Positions 33,464 to 43,614 are shown, numbered from the stretch's first letter. The stretch: DNA of 64,000 bases from Paenibacillus sp. Soil766 (GCF_001428105.1 NZ_LMSJ01000026.1:1-64000), one strand, 5' to 3'. Numbers and translations are program-made. Notes: a model not told the origin generated them from the letters alone.

Positions 33464-34691
33464 AATTTTGATTACAGTGTATGACATGGAAATTGGCGGA
33501 ATCGAAAGAAGCTTAATCAACATGCTGGAGAGTTTCGATTACGATAACTATGAAGTGGATTTATTTATTTGTAGTCATTCAGGAGATTTCTTAAGTCTAA
33601 TTCCAGAGAAAGTAAATGTACTGCCGCAGATAGCTAGCTACACGGTATTTAGGAAGTCCATGCTTCAATGTTTAAGGGAAGGGCATTTCTCGGCTCTATG
33701 TGTTAGATTGCTTAGCAAAGCAATCGCAGGAGTGAAAGCTAAAATAAGGAAACTTAAAGAGGGTTCGGGTTATATCCAAATGCAGCTTAATCTTAAATAC
33801 GCTACTTATGTGTTGCCAAAGTTTAAGAAGAAATATGATTTAGCTATCAGCTATGCTTGGCCTCATGATATTGTAGCGAATAAGGTTGTGGCAGCTAAGA
33901 AAATTGCGTGGATCCATACAGACTACAGCGAATTAGAAATCGATAACGAAATTGACTGGGCTGTTTGGAACAAGTTTGATGCAATTGCATCCATCTCAGA
34001 AGCCGTTACGGAAGCATTTGTAAAGACATATCCTTCTCTGCATAACAAAATTAAATTGATCGAGAATATTACTTCGCCTGGGTTTATTAAGAAAATTGCG
34101 GATGAACAATGTCTATTAGACGAAAGCTACCAGGATTCCTATAACATCGTATCTGTTGGAAGATTGTCCTATGTAAAGGGATTTGATTTGGCTGTCAAAG
34201 CATTAAGGATATTACACGATAAGGGCCTTACTCAAATCAAGTGGTTCATAGTTGGATACGGTGGATATGAAGCGGAGCTAAAACAGCAAATCTTAGAGAA
34301 TAAATTAGAAGACAGCTTTATACTTTTAGGCAAGCAAATAAACCCATATCCATTTATTAGGGGATGTGACTTATATGTTCAGCCGTCCAGGTATGAAGGG
34401 AAAGCAGTAACAGTGACTGAAGCGCAAATCCTAGGAAAGCCTATATTATTAACTAATTATCCTACGGCGAAAAGTCAGATAGAAGACGGGGTAGACGGGG
34501 TAATTTGCGGTTTAAGTGTTGAAGGGCTAGTTGATGGGATAGAGAGTTTGTATAGGAATAGTGACCTTAGAAATGACTTATCTTATAACTGCTTGCAAAC
34601 AAGCTACAGCAACACATCTGAATTAAATAAACTATACAACATAGTGAATGTACCTGAGCAGAACTATGTGTTAAAGGAAGTGAGAGTATGA
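33447..34691 (+). CDS. Glycosyltransferase family 4
   Basis: A 414-residue GT-B enzyme. The N-terminal acceptor half contains EIGGIERSLINMLE. The C-terminal donor half has VSVGRLSYVKGFDLAVKAL and, further on, VQPSRYEGKAVTVTEAQILGKPILLTNYPTA with the EX7E pair. A paralogue lies at 35818. Start may be 33447 or the Met at 33456. Overlaps the pyruvyltransferase by 4 bases. Confidence 0.9.
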   Translation: MFNMHKILITVYDMEIGGIERSLINMLESFDYDNYEVDLFICSHSGDFLSLIPEKVNVLPQIASYTVFRKSMLQCLREGHFSALCVRLLSKAIAGVKAKIRKLKEGSGYIQMQLNLKYATYVLPKFKKKYDLAISYAWPHDIVANKVVAAKKIAWIHTDYSELEIDNEIDWAVWNKFDAIASISEAVTEAFVKTYPSLHNKIKLIENITSPGFIKKIADEQCLLDESYQDSYNIVSVGRLSYVKGFDLAVKALRILHDKGLTQIKWFIVGYGGYEAELKQQILENKLEDSFILLGKQINPYPFIRGCDLYVQPSRYEGKAVTVTEAQILGKPILLTNYPTAKSQIEDGVDGVICGLSVEGLVDGIESLYRNSDLRNDLSYNCLQTSYSNTSELNKLYNIVNVPEQNYVLKEVRV

Positions 34692-35800
34692 AGGTTTGTA
34701 CAATTACTTGTCATGATGTGTATAATCATGGTGCCTCGTTACAGGCCTACGGTTTAATGAAATATCTAAAAAACTGTGGTCATGACGTAGAAATTATTGA
34801 TTATAAACCTGATTATCTAAGTAATCATTACAATCTATGGCGCATTGCTAACCCCAAATGGGAAAAGAATCTTGTAACAAAGTGCTTATATTTGTCACTC
34901 AAAATACCTGAAAGAATATATGAACGTAGTAGAAAGAGAGCATTTGATAAATTTAAATCTAATTTCTTACACATCACGGATACTAGATATAAGTCAAATG
35001 AGGACTTAAAGAAAGACACGCCGTATGCAGATGCTTATCTATGTGGCAGTGACCAAATTTGGAACTGTTTACATAAGAATGGAAAGGATCCTGCGTTTTA
35101 TCTAGACTTTGTCCCAGACGAAAAAATAAAGGCATCTTATGCCGCCAGCTTTGCCACAGATACGATCTCTGCCGAGTATCAACCGGTTGTGAAGCAACGA
35201 GTAGAGAAATTAGATGCTGTTGGTGTGAGAGAAAAAAGTGGCGTTGAAATCCTAAATAAATTGAATATCAATAAAGCAAATCAAGTTGTCGATCCCGTGT
35301 TTTTGTTAGATAAAAATGATTGGAACCAAATTTGTACAAAAGAATTCCAGGAAAAATACATATTAATTTACGACTTTGACAACAGCAGCCTAATTAAGAA
35401 AATAGCATTGGAAATTGCTAAAGAAAAGGGTTATAAAATTTACTCAGTTCATTCTGGTAAGCTCAAATACGCGGATAAGTACTTTACAGTAGATGGACCC
35501 GAGACCTTTGTATCCCTCGTTAGAAACGCACAATTCGTCATATCAAATTCATTTCATGCAGCTGTTTTTTCAGTTCTCTACGAGAGGTCGTTCGTTATTG
35601 TGAACAGAAATGAAGCAATAAACACCAGAATGAGAGATCTGCTGGACGATCTGCATCTAAAGGACAGACTAATAGATGAAAACTATAACTTAGAACAATT
35701 ATTAGTAGCAATTGAGTATGAAGAGAGTAAGAGGCTTTTGAATGAAAAGATTAGACTTTCAAAGAAATATTTACAAGATGTACTTTCAATTCAGAAATAG
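34688..35800 (+). CDS. Polysaccharide pyruvyl transferase
   Basis: A 370-residue protein of the polysaccharide pyruvyl transferase family. MKVCTITCHDVYNHGASLQAYGLMKYL opens the first Rossmann-like half, ADAYLCGSDQIWN follows, and VISNSFHAAVFSVLYERSFVIV near residue 290 carries the conserved S-x-H-G/A-like site. It adds a pyruvate ketal from phosphoenolpyruvate, giving the polymer a negative charge. Confidence 0.88.
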   Translation: MKVCTITCHDVYNHGASLQAYGLMKYLKNCGHDVEIIDYKPDYLSNHYNLWRIANPKWEKNLVTKCLYLSLKIPERIYERSRKRAFDKFKSNFLHITDTRYKSNEDLKKDTPYADAYLCGSDQIWNCLHKNGKDPAFYLDFVPDEKIKASYAASFATDTISAEYQPVVKQRVEKLDAVGVREKSGVEILNKLNINKANQVVDPVFLLDKNDWNQICTKEFQEKYILIYDFDNSSLIKKIALEIAKEKGYKIYSVHSGKLKYADKYFTVDGPETFVSLVRNAQFVISNSFHAAVFSVLYERSFVIVNRNEAINTRMRDLLDDLHLKDRLIDENYNLEQLLVAIEYEESKRLLNEKIRLSKKYLQDVLSIQK

Positions 35801-35817
35801 GGCGAGAGGAGTCATGT

Positions 35818-37002
35818 ATGAAAAAGAAGATACTATTTGTCATAGACTCTTTACATAGTGGAGGGGCAGAAAAAAGTTTAATATCCTTGCTAACTTTATT
35901 TGATTATCAGAACTATGAGGTAGATCTATTGATGTTTTCACCAGAAGGGTTATATTTACGATTATTACCGACAGAAGTTAATATTGTTAATGTTCCAAAA
36001 GATATACAGATGAAACGTAATAGAATAATTGAAATAATAAAAAGTGGGGATTTAAAGACTTTATTCTCAAGAATTGGGTTAGCTATACATAATAGAAATC
36101 CATATGCTATTAAAAAAATGCATGGAGCTCAAATAAATTGGAAGTGGATGACTAATAGAATAAGTAAGCTAGAACAGAATTACGATGTGGCAATCGCTTA
36201 TAGTCAAGGAATGCCTACTTATTTTGTTGCAGAAAAGGTAAATGCAGGTAAAAAAATTTCTTGGTTCAATACAGATTATAAATCGGCAAAATATAATAGG
36301 AAGTTTGATTTTGATTATTTTGAAAAAATAGATAATATTGTAACTGTTTCTGAAGCATGCAAAGATGTCCTAATTGAAAATTTTGAGCAAATGAAAGAAA
36401 AGTTTGAAGTTATATATGATATTGTATCGCCTAAATTAATAAAGGAGATGTCAAATAAAGATAAAGGATTTATTGATACTAATGACGGTATAAGAATACT
36501 GACAATTGGAAGGCTTGTAGATGCTAAAGGATATGACTTAGCTTTAGAAGCATGCAATTTGCTTAAGAGTGAAGGAGTAAATTTCAGATGGTATGTACTT
36601 GGAGAAGGGCCGCTCAAATCTGAAATCCAAGATATTATTAAGGAAAAGAGACTAGAAGATAGATTTATTCTACTAGGAGTAAACTCTAATCCATATCCTT
36701 ATATAAAAAATACGGACATATATGTACAGCCATCTAGGTTTGAAGGTAAACCTATAGCTGTTAATGAAGCGAAAGTACTTTGTAAACCTATTGTTGTTAC
36801 AAATTTTAGTACAGTAAATAGTCAAATAACAAATGAGAAGAATGGATTAATAGTTGAAATGAACTCTCAAGATATATATAAAGGAATAAAAAAATTGATT
36901 AATAACAACAATCTGAGGCAACAGATCAGTTCAAATTTAATGTTGGAAAATGTAGGGACTGAAGAGGAAATAAATAAAATATATGATTTGATTAAGTCAT
37001 GA
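35818..37002 (+). CDS. Glycosyltransferase family 4, AT-rich
   Basis: A 394-residue GT-B enzyme paralogous to 33447. The N-terminus is KKKILFVIDSLHSGGAEKSLISLL. The donor half has LTIGRLVDAKGYDLALEA and VQPSRFEGKPIAVNEAKVLCKPIVVTNF. Codon use is markedly more AT-rich than in the eps or ade genes, which suggests separate acquisition. GGCGAGAGGAG ribosome site ahead. Confidence 0.9.
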   Translation: MKKKILFVIDSLHSGGAEKSLISLLTLFDYQNYEVDLLMFSPEGLYLRLLPTEVNIVNVPKDIQMKRNRIIEIIKSGDLKTLFSRIGLAIHNRNPYAIKKMHGAQINWKWMTNRISKLEQNYDVAIAYSQGMPTYFVAEKVNAGKKISWFNTDYKSAKYNRKFDFDYFEKIDNIVTVSEACKDVLIENFEQMKEKFEVIYDIVSPKLIKEMSNKDKGFIDTNDGIRILTIGRLVDAKGYDLALEACNLLKSEGVNFRWYVLGEGPLKSEIQDIIKEKRLEDRFILLGVNSNPYPYIKNTDIYVQPSRFEGKPIAVNEAKVLCKPIVVTNFSTVNSQITNEKNGLIVEMNSQDIYKGIKKLINNNNLRQQISSNLMLENVGTEEEINKIYDLIKS

Positions 37003-37021
37003 CTATGACGGTGGGTCTACA

Positions 37022-38578
37022 ATGAGAGTACAAAAGGCAAGTATAAACGTTATCGTAAATTTATTAACTTTTTTATTAGGGTTACTACCATCTTTTATTG
37101 TGAGAAAAGCTTTCTTAGATACGTTAGGTAATGAATTATTAGGCTTAACATCATTATATATAAATATTATAGGCTTACTTTCCATAGTGGAACTTGGCAT
37201 AGGGAGTGCTATCATATATTCCTTATATAAACCCTATGCTGAGAATGATCAAATAAAAGTCAAGGGTTATTTGAATTTTTATTCCAAATTTTATAATACT
37301 GTTGGGTGTATCATTTTAGTACTAGGCTTAATCATGACTTTCTTTCTACAACTTTTTACTAAAGACCAAATAAACTTACTAGATGCACAGATATATTTTC
37401 TGTTATTTTTGGTAAATACTCTGATTAGTTACTTTTTTTCATATAAGATTTGCATTTTAAATGTTGCGCAAGATGGTTATAAAGTATCGATAGGAACTAC
37501 GGCTAGCAAATTATTACTTTCCGTTTTACAGTTTTCAATGTTGAAATTATATCCGAGTTTATCTGTCTTTTTAATTGTCCAAATCGTGGTTAGTTTACTC
37601 TATTTTCTATGTATGAATTTATACATAGACAAGAAATACCCCTGGATTAAGAAGACAGTGGGGACAATAAACAATGAGGAAAGAATATCTTTAATTAAAA
37701 ATGTCAAAGCCCTATTCATGCATAAGATTGGCGGCATATTAGTATTAGGGAGCAGTAATGTAGTGATATCTGCTTTTATAAATCTCACGGTTGTAGGCAT
37801 ATTTAACAGCTATAGTATGATTTTAGGTGCAGCCCAAGGGTTAATTTCCAACTCACTCTCAGGCGTTTCAGCCAGTGTCGGTAATTTATTGGTGGATGGA
37901 GATAAAGATACGGCTTATAAAGTCCATAAGAGACTGTTCTTCTTAAGTTTCTGGCTAGTTTCCTTTGCAACCATTGCATTACTGAATACGATTGAACAAT
38001 TTGTGCTGTTATGGTTAGGAGACGGTCAAGTGCTGGATCCTTTGACCATCATACTATTAGTAATAAATTTCTACTTCTTTTTAATGCGTGGGTCTGTTGA
38101 ACGGTTTAAAGAGGGTGGTGGGATTTATGTTCAAGATCGATATGCCCCATTAGTTGAAGCTGCTATTAATCTAAGTTCATCAATTGTCTTTGTTACTTTA
38201 ATAGGACTACCTGGCGTACTTTTAGGAACTTTAATAAGTAATGTGGCTGTTGTATTTTGGTTGAAGCCGAAAATGGTGTATAAGTATATATTTAAAGTCA
38301 GTTTAGTGGAGTATTTTATAATGTATATTAAGTACCTTTTGATCGGAGTTATTCCATTAACCATAACTTTCCTGGCAACAATATCGCTGAGAGATATGAA
38401 AAGTATTTATGCCTTAACAGGTAACTGTATCATCAATATCGTTCTAATTAACTTAATATATTACTTCATATTTAGGAAGAACGAAGAGTTCACTTATTTT
38501 AAAAATTTGTTAGGTAGTCTGTTTGGAAAGTATAAAATGCGATTTATTTCAATGCGTTTGAAACAAAAGGATTTTTAA
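37022..38578 (+). CDS. Wzx-type polysaccharide flippase
   Basis: A 518-residue membrane protein with about 14 helices. It matches the MATE/Wzx oligosaccharide flippase pattern, with TFLLGLLPSFIVRKAFLDTLGNELLGLTSLYINIIGLLSIVELGIGSAI-like N-terminal composition and the motif GIGSAIIYSLYKPYAEND. It moves undecaprenyl-diphosphate-linked repeat units to the outer face. GGTGGGT ribosome site. Confidence 0.9.
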   Translation: MRVQKASINVIVNLLTFLLGLLPSFIVRKAFLDTLGNELLGLTSLYINIIGLLSIVELGIGSAIIYSLYKPYAENDQIKVKGYLNFYSKFYNTVGCIILVLGLIMTFFLQLFTKDQINLLDAQIYFLLFLVNTLISYFFSYKICILNVAQDGYKVSIGTTASKLLLSVLQFSMLKLYPSLSVFLIVQIVVSLLYFLCMNLYIDKKYPWIKKTVGTINNEERISLIKNVKALFMHKIGGILVLGSSNVVISAFINLTVVGIFNSYSMILGAAQGLISNSLSGVSASVGNLLVDGDKDTAYKVHKRLFFLSFWLVSFATIALLNTIEQFVLLWLGDGQVLDPLTIILLVINFYFFLMRGSVERFKEGGGIYVQDRYAPLVEAAINLSSSIVFVTLIGLPGVLLGTLISNVAVVFWLKPKMVYKYIFKVSLVEYFIMYIKYLLIGVIPLTITFLATISLRDMKSIYALTGNCIINIVLINLIYYFIFRKNEEFTYFKNLLGSLFGKYKMRFISMRLKQKDF

Positions 38579-38613
38579 TGATTTTTATATTTTTAATCCA
38601 GGGGGTGAATGTA

Positions 38614-39720
38614 ATGCCGACAGATATACAGAGGAATAACAGATTTCCAGAATTAGACTTTGTGAGAGCTATAGCTGTTATCGCGGTTATTGTAATCCAT
38701 GTGACTAGTATTACATTGACAAAAATGGCTCCTGATCAATTCACATTTATTGCAAGTGTTATTTTAAATCAATTGAGCCGGTTTTGCGTACCGGCATTTT
38801 TATTTGTTTCGGGTGTATTGGCTTTTCACAGTTACAAGAGGCACAATTATTCGCTATTAATCAAAGGGAAGATAAAGGATTTAATTGTTCCTTACGTAGT
38901 TTGGACAATTTTGGGCTTAATATTTTTCTTATCATTCTCGAGTAATTATAAAGGTATCATTATGATCTTTCTAACAGGTAATGGGCCTTTTTACCAACTT
39001 TATTATATCCCTCTTCTATTTCAAATGTTTGTCTTATTGCCATTCATAATCAAACTTGCTGGTAGTAAAAGAATAGTAATCAGTATACTGCTTGTAAATA
39101 TTTTAATGTATGTTGGGTATCAAACTTTACTATTGGGGGCTGTATTCAGCGATGATATAGTAGGATCAGCAAGTTCTATCCTACAGTCTACTTTTGTTGT
39201 TTGGATTAGTTACTTCTGTATGGGCGTATTTGCTGCGCTATATTACTCGCAATTACTTTTATTTATAAAATTAAAGCCAAAAGCATTCTTTGTTGCAATA
39301 TATGTCATGTCTGCTGTTGCATTAATTGCTGATGCATATTTAGGCTTTAGTAGTGATAAACAAATGGGAGCAATGGGTCATTTCAGATTAACTGTCATGA
39401 TCTATTCTTTTGCAACTATGGCACTGCTAGTGAAATTTGGGATGACATATAAAAGTAATTTATTTACTTATTTGCATAGAAATTCATTTGGCATTTATCT
39501 TATTCATGTCGCAGTTATTAAAGTTATTTTTATGCTATCATCGATTTTCTTCTCCAACCTATTTTTTATAATGTTAAGTACGCTGATAACCTTATTTGTC
39601 TCTTATGGCTGTGTTGAGCTTATTAAGAGGACTCCTATCTCATCATTGTTACTTGGGCAAAAAAAAAGTAGCAGGAACCAATCATCTGTAGTACCACTGC
39701 GTAATAGATTGGAACGTTAA
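38614..39720 (+). CDS. Acyltransferase family 3 (OafA/WecH-like)
   Basis: A 368-residue membrane acyltransferase with about ten helices. FPELDFVRAIAVIAVIVIHV with the catalytic-type His is near residue 25, and RFCVPAFLFVSGVLAF follows. Such enzymes acetylate sugars using acetyl-CoA across the membrane. The start at 38614 is chosen for its GGGGGTGAATGTA site over ATG at 38578, which overlaps the flippase stop. Confidence 0.87.
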   Translation: MPTDIQRNNRFPELDFVRAIAVIAVIVIHVTSITLTKMAPDQFTFIASVILNQLSRFCVPAFLFVSGVLAFHSYKRHNYSLLIKGKIKDLIVPYVVWTILGLIFFLSFSSNYKGIIMIFLTGNGPFYQLYYIPLLFQMFVLLPFIIKLAGSKRIVISILLVNILMYVGYQTLLLGAVFSDDIVGSASSILQSTFVVWISYFCMGVFAALYYSQLLLFIKLKPKAFFVAIYVMSAVALIADAYLGFSSDKQMGAMGHFRLTVMIYSFATMALLVKFGMTYKSNLFTYLHRNSFGIYLIHVAVIKVIFMLSSIFFSNLFFIMLSTLITLFVSYGCVELIKRTPISSLLLGQKKSSRNQSSVVPLRNRLER

Positions 39721-39724
39721 GGAC

Positions 39725-40888
39725 ATGAAGGGACGAAGAGCTCGATTCTTTACGGGGACTTGCAGCCATGATAGTTATATTATAACATTTATTCCTAGTT
39801 GTACCTAATTTTTCCATCTTTCAGATGATTCAATATACTCCCTTGCATATCATCTGGGCGGGACATGAAGCCGTAATTTTATTCTTTGTTCTAAGTAGAT
39901 TCGTTTTATCTCTACCTTTTCATAAGCATCAAACTTACAAGTATAATCAATATTTTGTAAAACGTTTATATCGGATATATATTCCTTACGTAGTATCAAT
40001 TTGTTTGGCAATGATACTGATGGAAATGTTATCTATCAGTAATATTCCTAGTTTAAGTCAGTGGTTTAATAAAACATGGACTGCAGCGCTATCGAGTAAA
40101 GAGATATGGAACCATTATTTTATGTTAGGTAATTTTCAAAGTAATATGCTGAATCCGGTTATATGGTCAGTTGATCATGAGATGAGAATTTCAATTATTT
40201 TTCCTTTAATCATGTTGCTTGTTATGAAAATAAATTGGAAAAAAAGTATTGGAATTAGCATTACCGTATCCTTACTTTGCTTACTAATATGGTATATCAG
40301 CATTAACTTCTTTAATTACAACATAACAGAATATGATACTTCATTTCTTTTGACTCTACATTATATTTCCTTTTTTATTTTGGGAGCTCTACTAGCAAAG
40401 TATCAAAACATCTTCCAAGTATTTTATGCGAAAATGTCTAAAGGATTAAAGTTATTACTTTTAGTGATAAGTGCCTTAGCTTACACATACTCTTGGTGGT
40501 TTCTTCCAAACTTGTTTTTTTTGCATATTACATTTATAAGTGATTGGATTATTGCGATTGGAAGTTTAATTATTATTATATTATGTCTTAACTCGAAAAA
40601 ATCACACCTATTATTGCATAATATATTCTTCGTTTTATAGGGAAAATATCTTATAGCTTGTATCTTATTCATATGACTGTGCTACTAAGTATGGTTCATA
40701 TATTGTATAGTTTGATACCAATTTGGTTGATTCTTATATTAGTTTTCATTGTTTCGGTTGGTGCAGCAAGTGTCATGTATTATTTAGTTGAAAAACCTGC
40801 AATCAAGTTCGGAAAGTATTTAACCAGTAAAAAGGAAATAGTAATTGAGTCAAATAAGAATATACAAAAAAAGGAGTGGATATCATGA
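39725..40888 (+). pseudogene. Broken acyltransferase family 3 gene (nonsense plus frameshift)
   Basis: The frame LDSLRGLAAMIVIL begins at 39741 with no Met start and hits TAA at 39783-39785 where a Tyr is expected (Y-HLF motif). The same frame then continues HLFLVVPNFSIFQM into a long membrane reading frame (39825-40640). A one-base loss near 40632 shifts the frame. GKISYSLYLIHMTVLL continues in the next frame to 40888 (VEKPAIKFGKYL). Apart from these lesions the match to OafA-type proteins is full length, so decay is recent. Confidence 0.85.
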
Positions 40889-41481
40889 CTTTTAAAGAGT
40901 TAAGATCACTTTGGTATTCGGACCTCTTCCGATATGAGGAGTCACAGCAAGTTGGTTTAAAGAAATTATTGCTACGACAATTCATATCTCCTGGCTTTCA
41001 TTACACATTCTGGCTGCGTTTGTGTAGATATCTAAGTGAAAAAAATAGTATATGGTTTCCACTTTACTTATTATCAAGAGTTGTGCTTCAGAGATATAAG
41101 TATAAATACGGCATCTCAATCTCTCACAATACCAATATTGGCGCTGGATTTTATATTGGTCATTATGGAGGAATAGTAATTAATAGCATGGCAAATATAG
41201 GGAAAAACTGCAACATAAGTCATGGAGTTACTATTGGAATGAGTAATAGAGGCAAAAATAAAGGGGTTGCAACCATTGGAGAAAATGTTTACATTGGGCC
41301 GGGGGCAAAAATAGTCGGAGCGGTAAAGATAGGAAACAATGCTGCAATTGGAGCCAATTGTGTTGTAACAAAGGACGTTCCAGATAACGGTGTAGTTGTT
41401 GGGATTCCTGGTAGAGTAATTTCCTTGGAAGGTTCTGGTGGCTATGTAGGGAATACTGATTATGCACAAAAGCTTATGTAG
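40885..41481 (+). CDS. Serine O-acetyltransferase-like (CysE/WcaB type) acetyltransferase
   Basis: A 198-residue hexapeptide-repeat enzyme. GISISHNTNIGAGFYIGHYGGIVINSMANIGKNCNISHGVTIG is the CysE-type active region, and GENVYIGPGAKIVGAVKIGNNAAIGANCVV follows. In polysaccharide loci these enzymes acetylate sugars. ATG at 40885 is preferred, with AAGGAG eight bases ahead. It overlaps the end of the broken acyltransferase. Confidence 0.88.
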   Translation: MTFKELRSLWYSDLFRYEESQQVGLKKLLLRQFISPGFHYTFWLRLCRYLSEKNSIWFPLYLLSRVVLQRYKYKYGISISHNTNIGAGFYIGHYGGIVINSMANIGKNCNISHGVTIGMSNRGKNKGVATIGENVYIGPGAKIVGAVKIGNNAAIGANCVVTKDVPDNGVVVGIPGRVISLEGSGGYVGNTDYAQKLM

Positions 41482-41567
41482 TAGTTCCATCAACAAAAGA
41501 GCATTGCTAGACACCATACATACTTCCAAACGGTTACCCCCTGGGTTAGGATAGTTGTCATAGGCCA

Positions 41568-41789
41568 CTAGTAATCGTATAGAGTGGGTTGCTTTTCGAC
41601 TTCGGCAAACAGGCGCTGACGAAGTTCGCCATCCGATAGTTCTTTCTCTAACGGCGACGCTATTCCAAGTTCTTCTGCTCGTTGAAAGATTTTGGAAACT
41701 GTGTTGCGCAAGCTGGTGCAACTGACAGCGATGTTACGCTGACTGATCCCTTGACTATGAAGCCGCAGGATTTCACGATATTGGGTCAT
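41568..41789 (-). pseudogene. IS21-family IstA N-terminal fragment
   Basis: 73 residues starting MTQYREILRLHSQGISQRNIAVSCT, the N-terminal helix-turn-helix of IS21-type IstA. It ends after QPTLYDY at a stop codon with no catalytic DDE domain downstream. It is a remnant, not an active element. Confidence 0.8.
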
Positions 41790-41984
41790 TGTATGACCTC
41801 CTCACGAATGATTTGCGTTAGTCTTTCGACAACGCATAGAGTCATTCTAACAGGAGGTTAATGTGATGGCTTTTACCCGCCGGAAGGGTGGCTCAAAAAT
41901 GCCGGAGAGCTGGCTCTCACTCACCGCAACGATGGCTCAATTTGTTCCAGAGTATTCAATTAGTAGCCTAGGCATTCAAGTGCA

Positions 41985-42071
41985 ATGTATTATTTGATTG
42001 AAAAACCCTCAATTAAGTTAGGTGAAATCTTATTTAGTAAGATGGAAAAAGTCGAAAATGTACCTATTTAG
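41985..42071 (+). pseudogene. Duplicated acyltransferase 3'-end remnant
   Basis: Reads MYYLIEKPSIKLGEILFSKM, closely similar to the MYYLVEKPAIKFGKYLTSK end of the broken acyltransferase (40777-40835). It is the tail of a second, otherwise deleted copy or of a diverged relative. Confidence 0.65.
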
Positions 42072-42139
42072 CCCCCTAGGAGACTGGGACAGTACACCAC
42101 TTAATGAAATACAATAATATTAGAGGGTGGGAAAACGTT

Positions 42140-42301
42140 ATGAAGCGTGTACAGTATGATCTTAATTTTAAATTGGATATTATTCGAAAAGGGAAAGAGA
42201 TCGGTAATTATACGGCAGAGGCAAGGCAGCACGAACTAGATCCCAAGATCTCAAGCAAAGTATTAGAAAAGTCACGTCTTAGCAACTCATCAACATTGTG
42301 A
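42140..42301 (+). pseudogene. IS3-type transposase OrfA fragment
   Basis: 53 residues starting MKRVQYDLNFKLDIIRKGKE, an OrfA-type helix-turn-helix. The expected continuation after HELDPK is lost and the frame ends in unrelated residues. No OrfB follows. Confidence 0.6.
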
Positions 42302-42735
42302 ATCATTTCACACCTTAACTATATTAAAATAACTGTCTTGACATCTTGTAGCACCATTTTTAGCAAAATGGGATTTGGCAAGTTAAATGGCGTATTTGAT
42401 TTCAAAAAGGTGACTATATCAAGCTCCCTTGTGCAGGAAATTTTGCGCCAAATGCATCACTAAACCACAAATTCATCGACTGTACATTTACAAACCTTTC
42501 ATTCACAGTGAAACAAGTGATATTAAGTATTGACAGCAAGAGATTAATTTAATGGTAAAACCATTGGTTGGAAGCGGTTCTCCTACTTCTACACCGCAAA
42601 AAAATTGGACAGGAGTATTTTGATATAACAGGTAAATAACTTTATAAGTCATTCAGGTCAACGTCAATAAGTGATTGGATAATAAGAATTAATATAAAAT
42701 TTTTGCAATAATTAATCAATTTTTATTTTATTAAA
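42302..42735 (+). pseudogene. Decayed remnant, possibly of a beta-helix protein
   Basis: About 430 bases without an intact gene. Two frames carry segments GVFDFKKVTISSSLVQ and GNFAPNASLNHKFIDCTFTN that join across a frameshift near 42437. FIDCTFTNLSF resembles the strand pattern of the nearby beta-helix proteins. A third frame has GSGSPTSTPQKNWTGVF. Assignment is tentative. Confidence 0.35.
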
Positions 42736-42778
42736 GTTCTCCTTAAAACCCTTTGTTCTTTATAAAGAATGTGATACT
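42736..42778 (+). promoter_or_regulatory. SinR-type operator ahead of the SGNH hydrolase
   Basis: GTTCTTTATAAAGAAT at 42755-42770, one mismatch from the perfect palindrome, directly followed by GTGATACT, a fair extended -10 (42773-42778). GTTCTCC at 42736-42742 may be a weaker box. The -35 would lie inside the operator. Confidence 0.6.
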
Positions 42779-42819
42779 ATGGAAAAAAAGGTTTCAAAAC
42801 CAAGAGGAGATTAATTAAA

Positions 42820-43551
42820 ATGAAAGCTATTTTATCTATCCTGAGCATTATACGCAAAAAAACTTTTAAAAAACAAAACAACAATCTGACAACGACTACA
42901 ACTCCGTATTGGCAACAAAAAGTATTAAGTTTCGGATATTTAAACATGTTTGCTGAAGAGGATTCAATTGTTTTTTTGGGTGATTCAATAACCGAGCAAT
43001 TTATGAATAGTGAATATTTTCATTCAAAATGCATATTGAATAGAGGTATCGGTGGTGATACTACTACGACAATGTTGAGTCGATTGGAGAATACTTTTAT
43101 AAATATTCAACCTGAGAAGATATTTTTATTGATTGGCATTAACGATATATTACAGAATAAAAATATGAAAGATATTTTATACAACTACAATGCGATAATT
43201 AAATCAATAAAAAGTATTCTCCCTTTGACTGAAATTTTTATTCAGTCCATTTTGCCAGTATCGAGAAAAGTAGGATCATCTTCTCATCTTTATAATAAGA
43301 AAATTCAACAATTAAATGTTGAAATCATGCAAATAGCAAAAAGAAGCAATTTAGAATTTATTGATACTTACTCATTATTTAAGGATAATGATGGTCATTT
43401 GTTAGATATGCACACATTCGATGGGATACATTTAAATGGTGAAGGGTATAAGATGTGGTCTGGAGAGTTGATGAAGTTAATAAACCAAGGGGCAGAACGC
43501 AGTTCTCCAATACAAGATAAAACAAAGACAATTGAAGAGCAATTAGCTTAA
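42820..43551 (+). CDS. SGNH/GDSL-family hydrolase
   Basis: A 243-residue protein with the four SGNH blocks: FLGDSIT (Ser), RGIGGDTT (Gly), LLIGINDIL (Asn) and FDGIHLNGEGY (Asp-His). The family removes acetyl or acyl groups from glycans and lipids. A basic N-terminus (RKKTFKKQ) with only a weak hydrophobic stretch suggests a cytoplasmic or loosely associated protein. Its own SinR-type operator places it in the matrix regulon, probably as a polysaccharide deacetylase/esterase. Confidence 0.88.
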   Translation: MKAILSILSIIRKKTFKKQNNNLTTTTTPYWQQKVLSFGYLNMFAEEDSIVFLGDSITEQFMNSEYFHSKCILNRGIGGDTTTTMLSRLENTFINIQPEKIFLLIGINDILQNKNMKDILYNYNAIIKSIKSILPLTEIFIQSILPVSRKVGSSSHLYNKKIQQLNVEIMQIAKRSNLEFIDTYSLFKDNDGHLLDMHTFDGIHLNGEGYKMWSGELMKLINQGAERSSPIQDKTKTIEEQLA

Positions 43552-43586
43552 ATAAAACTACAATTTCATAAGAAATGCAAAGATAG

Positions 43587-43614
43587 GACATCTCGGGTTA
43601 TGAGATGTCTTTTT
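43587..43614 (+). terminator. Terminator after the SGNH hydrolase
   Basis: GACATCTC (43587-43594) / GAGATGTC (43602-43609) with a seven-base loop and a TTTTTG tail. Confidence 0.85.

Larger units (their letters stand above)
41482..42139. other. Insertion-sequence and gene debris
   Basis: No intact gene. It contains an IS21-type transposase fragment (41568-41789, minus), a second acyltransferase tail (41985-42071), and a small ORF at 41866-41997 with an AGGAGG site but no recognisable family. The junctions show this spot has taken insertions and lost most of them. Confidence 0.7.

Noticed and set aside
41866..41997. 43-residue ORF with an AGGAGG site
   Set aside because: It lies in insertion-sequence debris, has no recognisable family and runs into the acyltransferase remnant in another frame. 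The ribosome site may be left from a lost gene.
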